64,000 bases of DNA from Flavobacteriales bacterium (lineage in GTDB: Bacteria > Bacteroidota > Bacteroidia > Flavobacteriales_D > Crocinitomicaceae), in assembly GCA_013373595.1 (NCBI GenBank), contig JABXHO010000027.1, forward strand, positions 1 through 64,000, given 5' to 3'. Below are positions 24,736 to 33,626 of the stretch, one piece after another. Each line of letters begins with the position of its first letter. Position 1 is the stretch's first letter. The translations under genes and the position numbers were made by a program. Below the pieces are notes generated by a model. That model ran no database searches, had not been told where the DNA came from, and was given only the letters and a program-made list of their open reading frames with translations.

Positions 24736-27165
24736 ATGAAGTACCTACTGTTTACATTATTTCTAAGTTCTTTTTCAATCGCGTATTCGCAAACGACGTT
24801 TGAGATAAATGGAGCGGTTTTCAATGAGAGTAATGTTCCCTTAGATTTGTGCGCCATTAATTTGTTTCAACAATCTGATTCATCGTTTGTAAAAACAGAA
24901 TTTACCGATCAAGATGGTTCATTTCTTCTATCTGGAATAGAAAAAGGTGCGTATTATATTTTGGTAAAGCAGTTCGATTATGTTGATTATAAGCTTGACA
25001 TTCAGGTAGAACAATCTTTTACCATTCCGAACATTCAATTGGAGAAAAGCGCCCAAGATTTGGAACAAGTCGTGGTTGCGCATAAAGTTCCATTCATTGA
25101 GCGACAAATAGATCGAGTAGTGGTGACGCCAGACGCGTTAATTGCAAATGCTGGAAGCAATGCGCTTGAAGTGTTGGAAAGAGCCCCGGGTGTCACGGTA
25201 GATCAAAATGGAACAATACTCTTGAAAGGGAGATCGGGTGTTGCTGTTTTTATTAATGATAAACCTTCGTATTTGTCGGGAACGGAATTGGAAAACTATT
25301 TAAAAACACTTCCTGCAGGCTCCATCAAGAATATTGAAATCATGGAGAATCCGCCAGCTAAGTATGACGCGGAAGGAAATGCGGGAGTCATCAATATTAA
25401 TATCAAAAGGTCTACCATGAAAGGTCTTTTTGGAAATACATCAGTGAGCTATCGAAGAAGCCGATACAACAGTAGCAACAACAGTTTAAATCTCAATTAC
25501 AATCGAAATAAGATCAGCCTGTACGCTAATGTGTATGCAGGTTTCTGGGGAAGTTATCAGGACCTAAATATCAACAGGTATTATTTGAATCAAGATAACT
25601 CGCTTGCGTCTTCATTCGAGCAAAATTCCTTCAATGAAAATGACGGTAAATACCTAGATGGAAAAGTAGGGATGGATTATTATCTATCGGATAAAAGTAC
25701 CATCGGGATTGCCTATAAATTGTCAACTTCTCCATCAAATAGAGGTGTAGACAATACTGCATTGATCCGAAATGCTTCGGGAGATCTTGTACAGCGGGTG
25801 GTTGCCGACAACTTGAGTCAACGAACATTTGAGAACAACTTGATAAATGCTTATTTCAGTCACTCGCTTGATTCCCTCGGAAGTAAGATATCAGTTGATG
25901 CAGATTACGTGAACTATAAATCGACAAACGATCAGACCTTTAAAAACTATCAATACAACCAAAACGAACAGTTGATTTACGCCGACCTGATCAATGGAGA
26001 GATTCCTTCGGAGATCAGTATTTATGCCATGAAATCGGATTACACCAAAACGTTAAAAGGGAAATCAAAATTAGACGCTGGGCTGAAAACTGTTTTAACT
26101 AAAACGGACAATGAAGCAATTTACAGCACAACCGTTGGCGGCGTAACAACTCCAGATTACAATTTGAGCAATCGTTTTTTGTACGATGAATGGATCAATT
26201 CGGCTTATGTAAACTATAGCACCGAATTGGGACGTTTTGGACTTCAGTTTGGCTTGAGGGGAGAGTATACGCAGTTGGAGGGAAATCAGCTGGGAAATGC
26301 CGTAACTGCAGATACGAGTTTTACACGTGAATATGCTTCACTTTTTCCTACCTTCTATGTATCTACTCAATTGGATTCAGCAGGAAATCACGGAATGTAT
26401 TTTTCGTATGGACGTCGAATCAATCGTCCTTATTTTCAAGATTTAAATCCATTCATTAGTCCACTTGACAAGTTTACGTTCTATACGGGAAACCCAAATC
26501 TCCTTCCCACGTATTCGCACAATTTATCCTTGAGTTATTCATTCAAGAATATGGTCAACACGGCGCTTTCTTACTCGTTGGTAACAGATGGAATTCAAGA
26601 AACACTCGAAATTCAAGATAGTTTGTATTTCAGCCGACCAGGGAATATAGCTTCGAGTCAATTTTTGTCGCTGTCGGTTGATGGACATTTTAGCGTTGCT
26701 TCGTGGTACGACTTGAACCTGTACACAGAAGTAGCATTGGTGAGCTTCAAGAGCGATTTGTATACTGAACAGTTGAATAGTCAAGGAGTCAATGTGTTTG
26801 CTTCGATTACCAATAGCTTTAAACTTGGGAAGGGCTGGAAAATTGATGTAAGTGGAAGGGCATTGAATGATCAGGTGGCTTCTCAGTTGTTGATTAAAGG
26901 TTATGGAACAGTAGATGTTGGTGTTCAGAAAAATATCTTGAAAGGGAGAGCTTCCATTAAAGTTTCTGCCACGGATATTTTCCACACGCAAAGAGGAGAT
27001 GGAATCATTAATAATTTGCGATTAACGAATGCCGATTGGAATAGTAAATACGATTCTCGAAGTGTGCGCCTGACCTTCTCCTGGAGATTCGGTAAATCAA
27101 CCATGAATAAGAAAAAACATAACAGTTCCGGTTCCGATGCTGAACAGGATAGGATAAAGGGATAA
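24736..27165 (+). CDS. Outer-membrane beta-barrel receptor (TonB-dependent receptor-like)
   Basis: Secreted protein of about 809 residues. From the ATG at 24736, the signal peptide ends SIAYSQ. A carboxypeptidase-regulatory-like domain follows (GAVFNESNVPLDLCAINL, D.DGSFLLSGIEKG), then a plug-like domain (ALEVLERAPGVTVDQNGTILLKGRSGVAVFINDKP, and AEGNAGVININIK), then a long barrel region. This is the 'outer membrane beta-barrel family' version of TonB receptors, with no TonB box seen. A frame opening 81 bp further upstream is open but lacks a signal-peptide start. Convergent with the acpH-like gene with no gap. Substrate unknown. Confidence 0.87.
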   Translation: MKYLLFTLFLSSFSIAYSQTTFEINGAVFNESNVPLDLCAINLFQQSDSSFVKTEFTDQDGSFLLSGIEKGAYYILVKQFDYVDYKLDIQVEQSFTIPNIQLEKSAQDLEQVVVAHKVPFIERQIDRVVVTPDALIANAGSNALEVLERAPGVTVDQNGTILLKGRSGVAVFINDKPSYLSGTELENYLKTLPAGSIKNIEIMENPPAKYDAEGNAGVININIKRSTMKGLFGNTSVSYRRSRYNSSNNSLNLNYNRNKISLYANVYAGFWGSYQDLNINRYYLNQDNSLASSFEQNSFNENDGKYLDGKVGMDYYLSDKSTIGIAYKLSTSPSNRGVDNTALIRNASGDLVQRVVADNLSQRTFENNLINAYFSHSLDSLGSKISVDADYVNYKSTNDQTFKNYQYNQNEQLIYADLINGEIPSEISIYAMKSDYTKTLKGKSKLDAGLKTVLTKTDNEAIYSTTVGGVTTPDYNLSNRFLYDEWINSAYVNYSTELGRFGLQFGLRGEYTQLEGNQLGNAVTADTSFTREYASLFPTFYVSTQLDSAGNHGMYFSYGRRINRPYFQDLNPFISPLDKFTFYTGNPNLLPTYSHNLSLSYSFKNMVNTALSYSLVTDGIQETLEIQDSLYFSRPGNIASSQFLSLSVDGHFSVASWYDLNLYTEVALVSFKSDLYTEQLNSQGVNVFASITNSFKLGKGWKIDVSGRALNDQVASQLLIKGYGTVDVGVQKNILKGRASIKVSATDIFHTQRGDGIINNLRLTNADWNSKYDSRSVRLTFSWRFGKSTMNKKKHNSSGSDAEQDRIKG

Positions 27166-27750
27166 TTACAAGGTTTTCAGAAATGCTTGGTGGTGCGGAA
27201 TGGCGTCTTCCATGAAATCATAAAATGTTTGTACTACTTCCTTCTCGTATATTTTAAATACTTTATGTCCTGTATGAAGAACGTTGGGGAAGGAAATTCG
27301 CGAGGATACACCATTGCACGCTTTCATTAATCCATAGCTGAATTGATACTGATACAGCCAATTCTTCTCTTTCATCTTCGCAATCATGTATTTGAAATCG
27401 GGAGAATAAGATGCCTCGTTTTCCAATGGCGTTTGGTAGAAGCTTTCCACGAACTCATCAAGTGGAACTTCATGGAAATTGTTCCATTCTCGGGCAAGTA
27501 CATGATCAAAAAAGAGGTCAACGGCAATTCCAGCTACCTTTGGTAGAGGTTCATAGAGTTTTCGCATGAGCTCTAGCACTTTTGGATGATGATCGATGTA
27601 GGAATCAATCATCCGATGCAGGAGAATGCCTTGTTGGAGCTTTTTGGGAAGATAGGATAAGTCTTTCCCTCGAACAAAATCACCATGTAAATTCGCGTAC
27701 ATGAGTTGAGGATCGTTATTGGAAAAATAGATGTGTCCGAGGAAATTCAT
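27166..27750 (-). CDS. ACP phosphodiesterase-like protein
   Basis: A 194-residue soluble protein of the AcpH/ACP phosphodiesterase family (HD-like fold), which removes 4'-phosphopantetheine from acyl carrier protein. Motifs seen: MNFLGHIYFS at the start, GDFVRG, LLHRMIDSYIDHHPKV with the metal-ligand His residues, and VDLFFDHVLAREW. The N-terminal Met fits homologs. Its stop abuts the stop of the receptor gene. Whether it truly hydrolyses holo-ACP is not provable from sequence alone. Confidence 0.82.
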   Translation of the reverse strand: MNFLGHIYFSNNDPQLMYANLHGDFVRGKDLSYLPKKLQQGILLHRMIDSYIDHHPKVLELMRKLYEPLPKVAGIAVDLFFDHVLAREWNNFHEVPLDEFVESFYQTPLENEASYSPDFKYMIAKMKEKNWLYQYQFSYGLMKACNGVSSRISFPNVLHTGHKVFKIYEKEVVQTFYDFMEDAIPHHQAFLKTL

Positions 27751-27765
27751 TGTCCGAATATAGAC

Positions 27766-27810
27766 AAAAAAAATCCCGTCTAATTTCGATACAGATCGAA
27801 ATCAAACGGG
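27766..27810 (-). terminator. Intrinsic terminator of the DUF2795 gene
   Basis: A near-perfect stem: CCCGTC + TAATTTCGAT on the left (27775-27790), a 4-nt loop, then ATCGAAAT + CAAACGGG on the right (27795-27810). The pairing includes two mismatches. On the minus strand it is followed by a U-run (plus strand A-run at 27766-27773). Confidence 0.85.
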
Positions 27811-27834
27811 AAAGTTATTTAAATGGTGCTTGTT

Positions 27835-28056
27835 CTAATATTCGTCTTCGTTGAAGAGGAAATCTTCTCGCGACGGATAATCAGGCCAAATTTCTTCGAT
27901 ACTTTCGTATGTTTCCCCCTCATCTTCAAGAGCCTGAAGATTTTCCACTACTTCAAGAGGTGCACCAGTTCGGATAGCGAAATCTATTAACTCGTCTTTA
28001 GCTGCTGGCCAAGGTGCGTCTTCTAGATATGATGCTAATTCTAATGTCCAATACAT
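27835..28056 (-). CDS. DUF2795 domain-containing protein
   Basis: A 73-residue acidic protein starting MYWTLELASYLEDAPWPA, with an IDFAIRTGAPLEVVENLQ helix and the IEEIWPDYPSREDF tail. This is the well-conserved short Bacteroidota form of DUF2795, of unknown function. The frame is open upstream to 28134, but the conserved start is the ATG at 28056. It has a strong promoter at 28083-28113 and a terminator at 27766-27810, so it is a single-gene transcript. Very abundant expression would fit this compact arrangement (inference). Confidence 0.9.
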   Translation of the reverse strand: MYWTLELASYLEDAPWPAAKDELIDFAIRTGAPLEVVENLQALEDEGETYESIEEIWPDYPSREDFLFNEDEY

Positions 28057-28082
28057 AGTCCTCTGTTTATTGTTATTTGGCG

Positions 28083-28113
28083 CAAAAGTAATTTTAATTT
28101 GAAATAATGCAAA
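28083..28113 (-). promoter_or_regulatory. Promoter of the DUF2795 gene (TTTG-N19-TACTTTTG)
   Basis: On the minus strand, TTTG (28110-28113) and TACTTTTG (28083-28090) are separated by exactly 19 bases, the textbook Bacteroidota spacing. It lies 26 bp before the start codon. Confidence 0.7.
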
Positions 28114-28193
28114 TAAAAACGAAGAAACTTTCAAAAAAATACGAAAAGCCTTCAGTTATAGGTAGAAATCAATAAGCGATTTGGAATCCGAAA

Positions 28194-28742
28194 TTACATT
28201 CGAGCTACCCACGGATGTTCCGTAGCATTGAGGTCTTTGCTCAATTTTCTACTCAACACGAAGAGATAATCACTCAATCGGTTGAGATAGGTCAATAAAA
28301 TTGGCGCGATGGGCTGATCAGCATTCAAATCCACGCAAATTCGTTCGGCTCTGCGACAAACACAACGGGCAATGTGACAGTAAGAAACGGTGGTATGTCC
28401 TCCTGGAAGAACAAAGCTACGCATGGGCTCGAGCTCTTCGTCCATTTTGTCGATCCAGTTCTCTAAATTTTCAACATCAACATTGGAAAGATCGGGCAAC
28501 TTCATATTGGAAGCTTCGGGATCAGCCGCTAATTGAGATCCCATCGTAAACAATCGATCTTGAATCTCGAGCAGTTGCTCAACGATTTCTTGAGCGATGT
28601 CTTGATCGCGAATTAATCCGATGTGCGAGTTGAGTTCATCCACTGTTCCGTAGGCTTCAATTCTCAACGAACTTTTTGGAACACGTGTTCCTCCAATTAA
28701 TTGTGTTGTTCCTTGATCTCCTTTTTTCGTGTATACTTTCAT
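28194..28742 (-). CDS. Cob(I)yrinic acid a,c-diamide adenosyltransferase (PduO type)
   Basis: ATP:cob(I)alamin adenosyltransferase, which makes adenosylcobalamin from reduced B12 and ATP. The PduO fold is recognisable: KVYTKKGDQGTTQLIGGTRVPKSSLRIEAYGTVDELNS at the N-terminus (ATP-binding), RSFVLPGG, and CRRAER in the middle. Length 182 residues, as expected. It overlaps the upstream cyclase gene by 4 bp (ATGA), so it is translationally coupled to it. Three genes (ispH, cyclase-HD, pduO-like) form one transcript. Confidence 0.93.
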   Translation of the reverse strand: MKVYTKKGDQGTTQLIGGTRVPKSSLRIEAYGTVDELNSHIGLIRDQDIAQEIVEQLLEIQDRLFTMGSQLAADPEASNMKLPDLSNVDVENLENWIDKMDEELEPMRSFVLPGGHTTVSYCHIARCVCRRAERICVDLNADQPIAPILLTYLNRLSDYLFVLSRKLSKDLNATEHPWVARM

Positions 28743-30427
28743 GCTTCTGTTTGTTCTAACTTACTACGTAATTCTTGAATTCGTGCTTGTTTCCCGATGT
28801 TGCGAATGTTTTTGGCTGTTTCGGTATAGTACTCGTGTACACCATCCAGAAAGTTCAATTGATACATGATCCATTCTTTATCCGTCATGGTTCTGCCTTC
28901 TTGAGCATATTCCTGTCGAAGCTTGTTCGCAATGGCATAGTAGTCGGGTCTGCCCAAATAATCGTGGTCAGCATCACACATGATTTTCTCTAACAGGTCT
29001 TGAGGCTCCACGTTTTTCTTCGTGCAGTTGATGATACGCTCCACAATATCTACCTGAATATCTGAATATCCGAAATTGGGCAGCATGGCTTTTGCCATAC
29101 CAATTCCGAAATCTTCATTGTCCTTGCTGGAGTGAATGTATCCTGCATCATGGAATAGCGCAGCTGTACGCAATAATAAGATCGATTCGTCGTCTACTCC
29201 TTCTAATTTCGCATAGCGGATGGCAGCTTTTTCTACATTCAATGTGTGTGGTACATCGTGATAAACAACTGTTTCAGGAAGTAGCGAACGCAATCGCGTC
29301 AAGATGTTGACACGCATTTGATCGAAATCCATCGATGCTAACCCGCAGATGGTGCGCAATTTAGCAGATGGATATAATCCATTGCCACCCATTGAATGCT
29401 GTCCTTTTAACTTCGATAAATAGAACATTTCGATGCTTCCACCACGCTTGTGAATATCAATTTTTCCTCGGGGAATCGTTTCGAAATAAGAGCCAATGCC
29501 ATCGGCAATGTTGGACGTAATGGTGATGTTTCCACTTTTGGTCACTTCTTCCGCTCGCGATGCAATGTTGACCGTATCTCCCCAAACGTCGAAACTAAAT
29601 TTGGAAGAACCGATAATCCCGGCAACCAGCGGTCCCATGTGCAAACCGATTCGAATCTCCCAGAAATCCTTCCGCATTGCAATGGCAATATCGCGTTCAT
29701 TTCGCATGAAATCACGGATTTCCAGTGCAGCCAGACATGCTCGAATTGCAGGACGTGGCATATTTTCAGTTACTCCCGAAAGTGCCATGTAGGCATCTCC
29801 GATTGTTTTGATTTTTTCGAGTTTATACTTCTCAACAATGTCATCGAACTTCGTGAAATAGTATTCCAGTCGTTTGATCAATTCGAGCGGGTGAATGTTC
29901 TTCGCTTTGGATGAAAAGTCGACAAAGTCCGTAAACAGTACAACGCCATTTTGAATCCGTTTTGGAGAGAATTTCCCCACATTGCTTAACTCACCCAAAA
30001 TGGAATCGGGAAAGATATTACTAAGCAACTGTGCAATTCGCTGATCTTTGTAAAAGAGAGATTTGTAGACCTCAATCTTGCTTCGAATCAAATTGGGACT
30101 AAATGGAGCCGAAATGTAATCGACCGCTCCTTGCTTGATGCCCTTCACCAATTTACCCGATGCTCTGGGGTCTTTCGAGATCAAAATAATGTATTGGTTC
30201 CCGAATGTATTTTCCTTTTGGATTTCCTTGAGTTGCTCAATCGCATCTTTTGATTCTTCAACATTGACCAAAACGATTCCGACCTCTTTTCGTTCCAAGA
30301 TCGGAGTTGCATCTTCTAGTGAATCGGCGAGCAAGACATTATTTCCGCTTCCAGCGAGCATTTCCTTTAAACCAACGCGGGTTTTTCGGTCGCTCTCAAT
30401 AATCAATATGTTGATAAACCGTTCCAC
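28739..30427 (-). CDS. Pseudo-receiver / class III adenylate cyclase / HD-domain fusion protein
   Basis: A 562-residue soluble signalling protein. Residues 1-120 have the CheY fold, but the phospho-acceptor Asp is Asn55 (IVLVNVEE) and the conserved Lys is Ala107 (DYISAPF), so it is a pseudo-receiver. Residues ~155-340 are a class III cyclase: metal-binding Asp167 and Asp211 (FTDFVDFS, KTIGDAYM), adenine-type specificity residues Lys207 and Asp279, and the Asn286/Arg290 pair in NIASR, which predicts cAMP synthesis. Residues ~385-500 are an HD metallophosphohydrolase-like domain (HT at 393, HD at 425-426, D484 or D486). Start is a GTG at 30427, overlapping the ispH stop by 1 bp. Confidence 0.86.
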   Translation of the reverse strand: MERFINILIIESDRKTRVGLKEMLAGSGNNVLLADSLEDATPILERKEVGIVLVNVEESKDAIEQLKEIQKENTFGNQYIILISKDPRASGKLVKGIKQGAVDYISAPFSPNLIRSKIEVYKSLFYKDQRIAQLLSNIFPDSILGELSNVGKFSPKRIQNGVVLFTDFVDFSSKAKNIHPLELIKRLEYYFTKFDDIVEKYKLEKIKTIGDAYMALSGVTENMPRPAIRACLAALEIRDFMRNERDIAIAMRKDFWEIRIGLHMGPLVAGIIGSSKFSFDVWGDTVNIASRAEEVTKSGNITITSNIADGIGSYFETIPRGKIDIHKRGGSIEMFYLSKLKGQHSMGGNGLYPSAKLRTICGLASMDFDQMRVNILTRLRSLLPETVVYHDVPHTLNVEKAAIRYAKLEGVDDESILLLRTAALFHDAGYIHSSKDNEDFGIGMAKAMLPNFGYSDIQVDIVERIINCTKKNVEPQDLLEKIMCDADHDYLGRPDYYAIANKLRQEYAQEGRTMTDKEWIMYQLNFLDGVHEYYTETAKNIRNIGKQARIQELRSKLEQTEA

Positions 30428-31638
30428 TACAATTCAATTTGATCGATCGATACAGGAGCTTCTTTTAGTTCTAAAATGCGTTGAATCACTTCATCTACAG
30501 CGGCATCTGGACAACTCGCACCTGATGTTATGATAATGGTCGTGTGTTCTTTATCGGGTAAAAACGCGTGATGTTTTTTCAGTTCTTTTGAATGAATATC
30601 AAACGCTTGGATGCTCTCTTTTGAAAGAATCTCTCCCTTGTTCTTGATGAAGAAAGTAGGAAATTTAGGTTCCAATAATTCAACGAGATGCGAGGTGTTG
30701 CTACTGTTGTAGCCACCTACCACAACTGCCAAGTCTGCATCAACATTCAATAATTCCAGCGTAGCTGATTGGTTATCGTTTGTGGCGTAACACAGCGTGT
30801 CACGTGTATCAGAGATGTGTTCCTTAATGGATGACTCTCCATACTTCTCAATCATTGTTTGTCGAAGAAAATCGGTGATTTCCTGTGTTTCGGAGGCCAA
30901 CATCGTTGTTTGGTTGACCACACCAATGCGGTTTAAATCTTTCTCCGGATTAAATCCTTTGGAAAGCTTTCCCTCAAAGTAGTGGGTGAACTCTTCGGTG
31001 GATATCTTCCCCAAAATATAGTCAGAAAGTTTTCGCGTCTCTTCGAGGTTTTTCACCACCAATGAAGGTGCATTTTCCTTAGTATGCGAAAAAGTTGCTT
31101 TCGTTTCTTCGTGTTTGTGTTTACCGTGAATGATGATGGTATGATCCAATTCACCCAACTTCGCGGAACGGTTCCATACTTTCTCAACAAAAGGGCACGT
31201 TGTATTGTATTTCACCGTATCGATGCCTTTTTTCTCTAGCAACTCTTGAATTTCGATAGTTGTTCCAAATGCGGGGATAATGACAATATCTTCAGGCTGA
31301 ATTTCATCCCATGGAATGAGTTGCGTACCATCCGTATCTTGAATGAAACGAACACCTTGACTTAGGAGATCGCTGTTAACATCTGGATTGTGAATCATCT
31401 GACTTAACAAGAAGATCCGTTTGTCTGGATTTTCCTGAATCGCTTTGTATGACTTTTCGATGGCATTTTCTACGCCATAACAAAAACCAAAATGACGACT
31501 AATTACAAAAGTGACATTACCGAAATTCAACGAAGTGGGAGAGAAGTCCTTCTTACGAGGATCTTCCAGCTTTCGCTTCGCCTTTACTTTAGAAATAATA
31601 GGCGATCGATAATGAAGAGGGATATCGAATTTTTTCAT
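30427..31638 (-). CDS. ispH: 4-hydroxy-3-methylbut-2-enyl diphosphate reductase
   Basis: Last step of the MEP isoprenoid pathway. The three iron-sulfur cysteines are visible: Cys53 in HFGFCYGVE, NTTCPFV, and TSGASCPDAAVD. 403 residues, the longer Bacteroidota form with an N-terminal HYRSPIISKVKAKRK extension. The start at 31638 lies only 5 bp from a TAACTTTG -7 box (31644-31651, minus strand), so the mRNA may be leaderless. First gene of the three-gene operon. Confidence 0.95.
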   Translation of the reverse strand: MKKFDIPLHYRSPIISKVKAKRKLEDPRKKDFSPTSLNFGNVTFVISRHFGFCYGVENAIEKSYKAIQENPDKRIFLLSQMIHNPDVNSDLLSQGVRFIQDTDGTQLIPWDEIQPEDIVIIPAFGTTIEIQELLEKKGIDTVKYNTTCPFVEKVWNRSAKLGELDHTIIIHGKHKHEETKATFSHTKENAPSLVVKNLEETRKLSDYILGKISTEEFTHYFEGKLSKGFNPEKDLNRIGVVNQTTMLASETQEITDFLRQTMIEKYGESSIKEHISDTRDTLCYATNDNQSATLELLNVDADLAVVVGGYNSSNTSHLVELLEPKFPTFFIKNKGEILSKESIQAFDIHSKELKKHHAFLPDKEHTTIIITSGASCPDAAVDEVIQRILELKEAPVSIDQIEL

Positions 31639-31643
31639 CTACT

Positions 31644-31673
31644 CAAAGTTAAGAATATTGTCATATTGGCAAG
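31644..31673 (-). promoter_or_regulatory. Promoter of ispH (TTG-N18-TAACTTTG)
   Basis: On the minus strand, CTTG (31670-31673) and TAACTTTG (31644-31651) with 18 bases between them. The -7 box is 5 bases from the ATG. Confidence 0.6.
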
Positions 31674-31788
31674 AGGATAATTGCACCGATCTATTTTCTT
31701 AGAATTACAACGATTCGTTTGGAATTTTAGTCCATTTTTTCGTTGAGATGACTAACTTTCCCAGAATAAAACAACGAGCTTCGTCAAC

Positions 31789-32451
31789 ATGATTCGCAGG
31801 ATTCAATCATTCTTTACAAAACAGAAAATCAGTCAGCTTTTTTTGATTTCATCAGAATTGATCGTCGTGCTCTTTTTATGGGCGAATTTTCGGGTATTGA
31901 CAGTGAGTCACGCTTTTGTAAGTGGCGATTTTAATGAGTTACCGAAGGTAAAAGTGGGAATCGTTCCAGGAACCATTCGTTATTTATCTTCTGGACAACC
32001 GAATCTTTACTTTTCTTATCGAATTGATGCGGCTGCGGAATTGTACCGTTCGGGTAAGATTTCACACTTGTTGATTAGCGGGGACAATGGAACCAAGGGA
32101 TACAATGAACCGCAGGATATGAAGAATGCGTTGATGGAAAAAGGAATTCCAGCTGCGGCAATTACACTCGACTATGCTGGATTCGACACATACGATTCCA
32201 TGATTCGGGCGCGAGAAGTATTTGGGCAAGATCGCTACATAGTCATTTCACAAGAATTTCAGAATGAGCGAGCCGTGTATATCGCCCGACGATTTGGAAT
32301 TGAAGCGTATGGTTTCAACGCGAAGGATGTTAAAAATTACGGAGGTATTCGCACAAAGCTGCGTGAATCACTCGCTCGGGTGAAAGCATTTGTTGAAGTT
32401 CAGCTCGGCGTACAGCCCACCTATTTGGGTGAAAAAATACGGATCAAATAA
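31789..32451 (+). CDS. SanA/YdcF family membrane protein
   Basis: A 220-residue protein with one N-terminal membrane helix (about residues 17-37) and a DUF218 (ElyC/SanA/YdcF) domain. Motifs: VGIVPGTIRYLSSG, RIDAAAELYRSGKISHLLISGDNG, and SQEFQNERAVYIARRFG. SanA-type proteins affect envelope permeability and vancomycin sensitivity in enterics; the activity is unknown. A second member (YdcF/ElyC type) lies at the right end of the window. Confidence 0.88.
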   Translation: MIRRIQSFFTKQKISQLFLISSELIVVLFLWANFRVLTVSHAFVSGDFNELPKVKVGIVPGTIRYLSSGQPNLYFSYRIDAAAELYRSGKISHLLISGDNGTKGYNEPQDMKNALMEKGIPAAAITLDYAGFDTYDSMIRAREVFGQDRYIVISQEFQNERAVYIARRFGIEAYGFNAKDVKNYGGIRTKLRESLARVKAFVEVQLGVQPTYLGEKIRIK

Positions 32452-32618
32452 TGGTCCTAATCCAAGCGGAAACCACTTTCGGATATTTTTTTATCTATTT
32501 AAAATCCTGTTATTCAGTTAATTGAATCAGTTTTACTAAATTGTTTTCAAGAAAAATGCAATGGATTGGAATTCTCCCGTCTTTAATAGTGAAGGATCAA
32601 TGATGTATCCCATTTTGA

Positions 32619-33161
32619 ATGGAAACTGAAAGAGAAAATAAAAAGAAACTGGAAAGCTTTTTCCGTGATGAATACGATTCGCTGAAGTTATTTGTGAATT
32701 CGCGTATTCGATCTTCGGCGGAGCGCGATTCGGACGATATTATTCAAGATGTTGCATTGCGATTATTCTCTGGAGCAGATCGATATGCTCCGATAAATAA
32801 TGTGGCGGGCTTTGTGTACCACTCAATTAAGAATAAGATTATCGATGTAATGCGTGGCGGTAAATCAACGATTCAGGAGCATGACGAAAATGAAGCGAAG
32901 TTGATTGAATTTACGGAGCTACTGTATGGGAAATCAGATAATTCTTATTCCGATCGAATGATACACGACTTGAAAAGTGCCATCATGAACTTAAAGCCTG
33001 CGTACCGAGATATCATTATTGCGATTGATTTTGAGGGATTTACCTACAAGGAAATCACAGATGAAACAGGAATACCCCAAGGTACATTGATGTCGAGAAG
33101 ACATAGAGCTATTGCCTTGTTGCATAACGAATTAAGAGAAAAGAAAAAAACGAACGCATAA
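32619..33161 (+). CDS. ECF-type RNA polymerase sigma factor
   Basis: A 180-residue sigma-70 family factor without a detectable N-terminal region 1. Region 2 is visible (LFVNSRIRSSAERDSDDIIQDVALRLF, then VAGFVYHSIKNKIIDVMR), and region 4 at the C-terminus (YRDIIIAIDFEGFTYKEITDETGIPQGTLMSRRHRAIALLHNEL). Two small genes follow at 14 and 3 bp and probably share its transcript. The first is a two-helix membrane protein that could act as a non-standard anti-sigma factor. Confidence 0.9.
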   Translation: METERENKKKLESFFRDEYDSLKLFVNSRIRSSAERDSDDIIQDVALRLFSGADRYAPINNVAGFVYHSIKNKIIDVMRGGKSTIQEHDENEAKLIEFTELLYGKSDNSYSDRMIHDLKSAIMNLKPAYRDIIIAIDFEGFTYKEITDETGIPQGTLMSRRHRAIALLHNELREKKKTNA

Positions 33162-33174
33162 ACAATTAGAAAAC

Positions 33175-33624
33175 ATGAGAAATTATTTTGAACACAAGAT
33201 GAGAAAGAAAAATCCAGCGGTGATTGCAGGGATGGTTGTTTTAGGAATTCTAGCCATTGGTGGATTAATAACCTTGTTCGGGTTCACCGTAATGTGGCTG
33301 TGGAATTGGCTGATGCCTGAACTCTTCGGGTTGCCGACACTCACTTTTTGGAAGGCCGTAGGTGTGATTATTCTGTCGAAATTACTTTTTGGAGGCTTCG
33401 GTGGAGGCGGAAAAAGTGGCAAATCTGGAAAGAAGAGAAAGAAATCATGCGAATCCGATACATCGAAAAAGAAAGACTTCTCCAAATGGAAACACTATGA
33501 TTCGTTTTGGAAAGAAGAAGGGGACAAGGCATATGAAGCATATTGCCAACGATTGGAAAATCCAGAATCAAGTCAATCTGAGTTGGATGAGGATTCATCC
33601 GAAACGAACAAAACAGTAGAGTAG
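33175..33624 (+). CDS. Two-helix membrane protein linked to the ECF sigma factor
   Basis: A 149-residue protein. Two predicted membrane helices (about residues 18-40 and 58-77, the latter ending LLFGGFGGGG) are joined by WLWNWLMPELFGLPTLTFW. A basic Gly/Lys/Ser linker follows, then an acidic C-terminal domain with FWKEEGDKAYEAY. From memory, similar small proteins (WNWLMP.LFG core) follow sigma factors in many bacteria. There is no classical zinc anti-sigma HxxxCxxC motif. Function is inferred only from position. Confidence 0.75.
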   Translation: MRNYFEHKMRKKNPAVIAGMVVLGILAIGGLITLFGFTVMWLWNWLMPELFGLPTLTFWKAVGVIILSKLLFGGFGGGGKSGKSGKKRKKSCESDTSKKKDFSKWKHYDSFWKEEGDKAYEAYCQRLENPESSQSELDEDSSETNKTVE

Positions 33625-33626
33625 CA

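Noticed and set aside
28194-28742. Direct functional link of the adenosyltransferase to the pterin operon
   Set aside because: The genes are 15 kb apart and no B12-dependent regulator is visible; kept only as a speculation.
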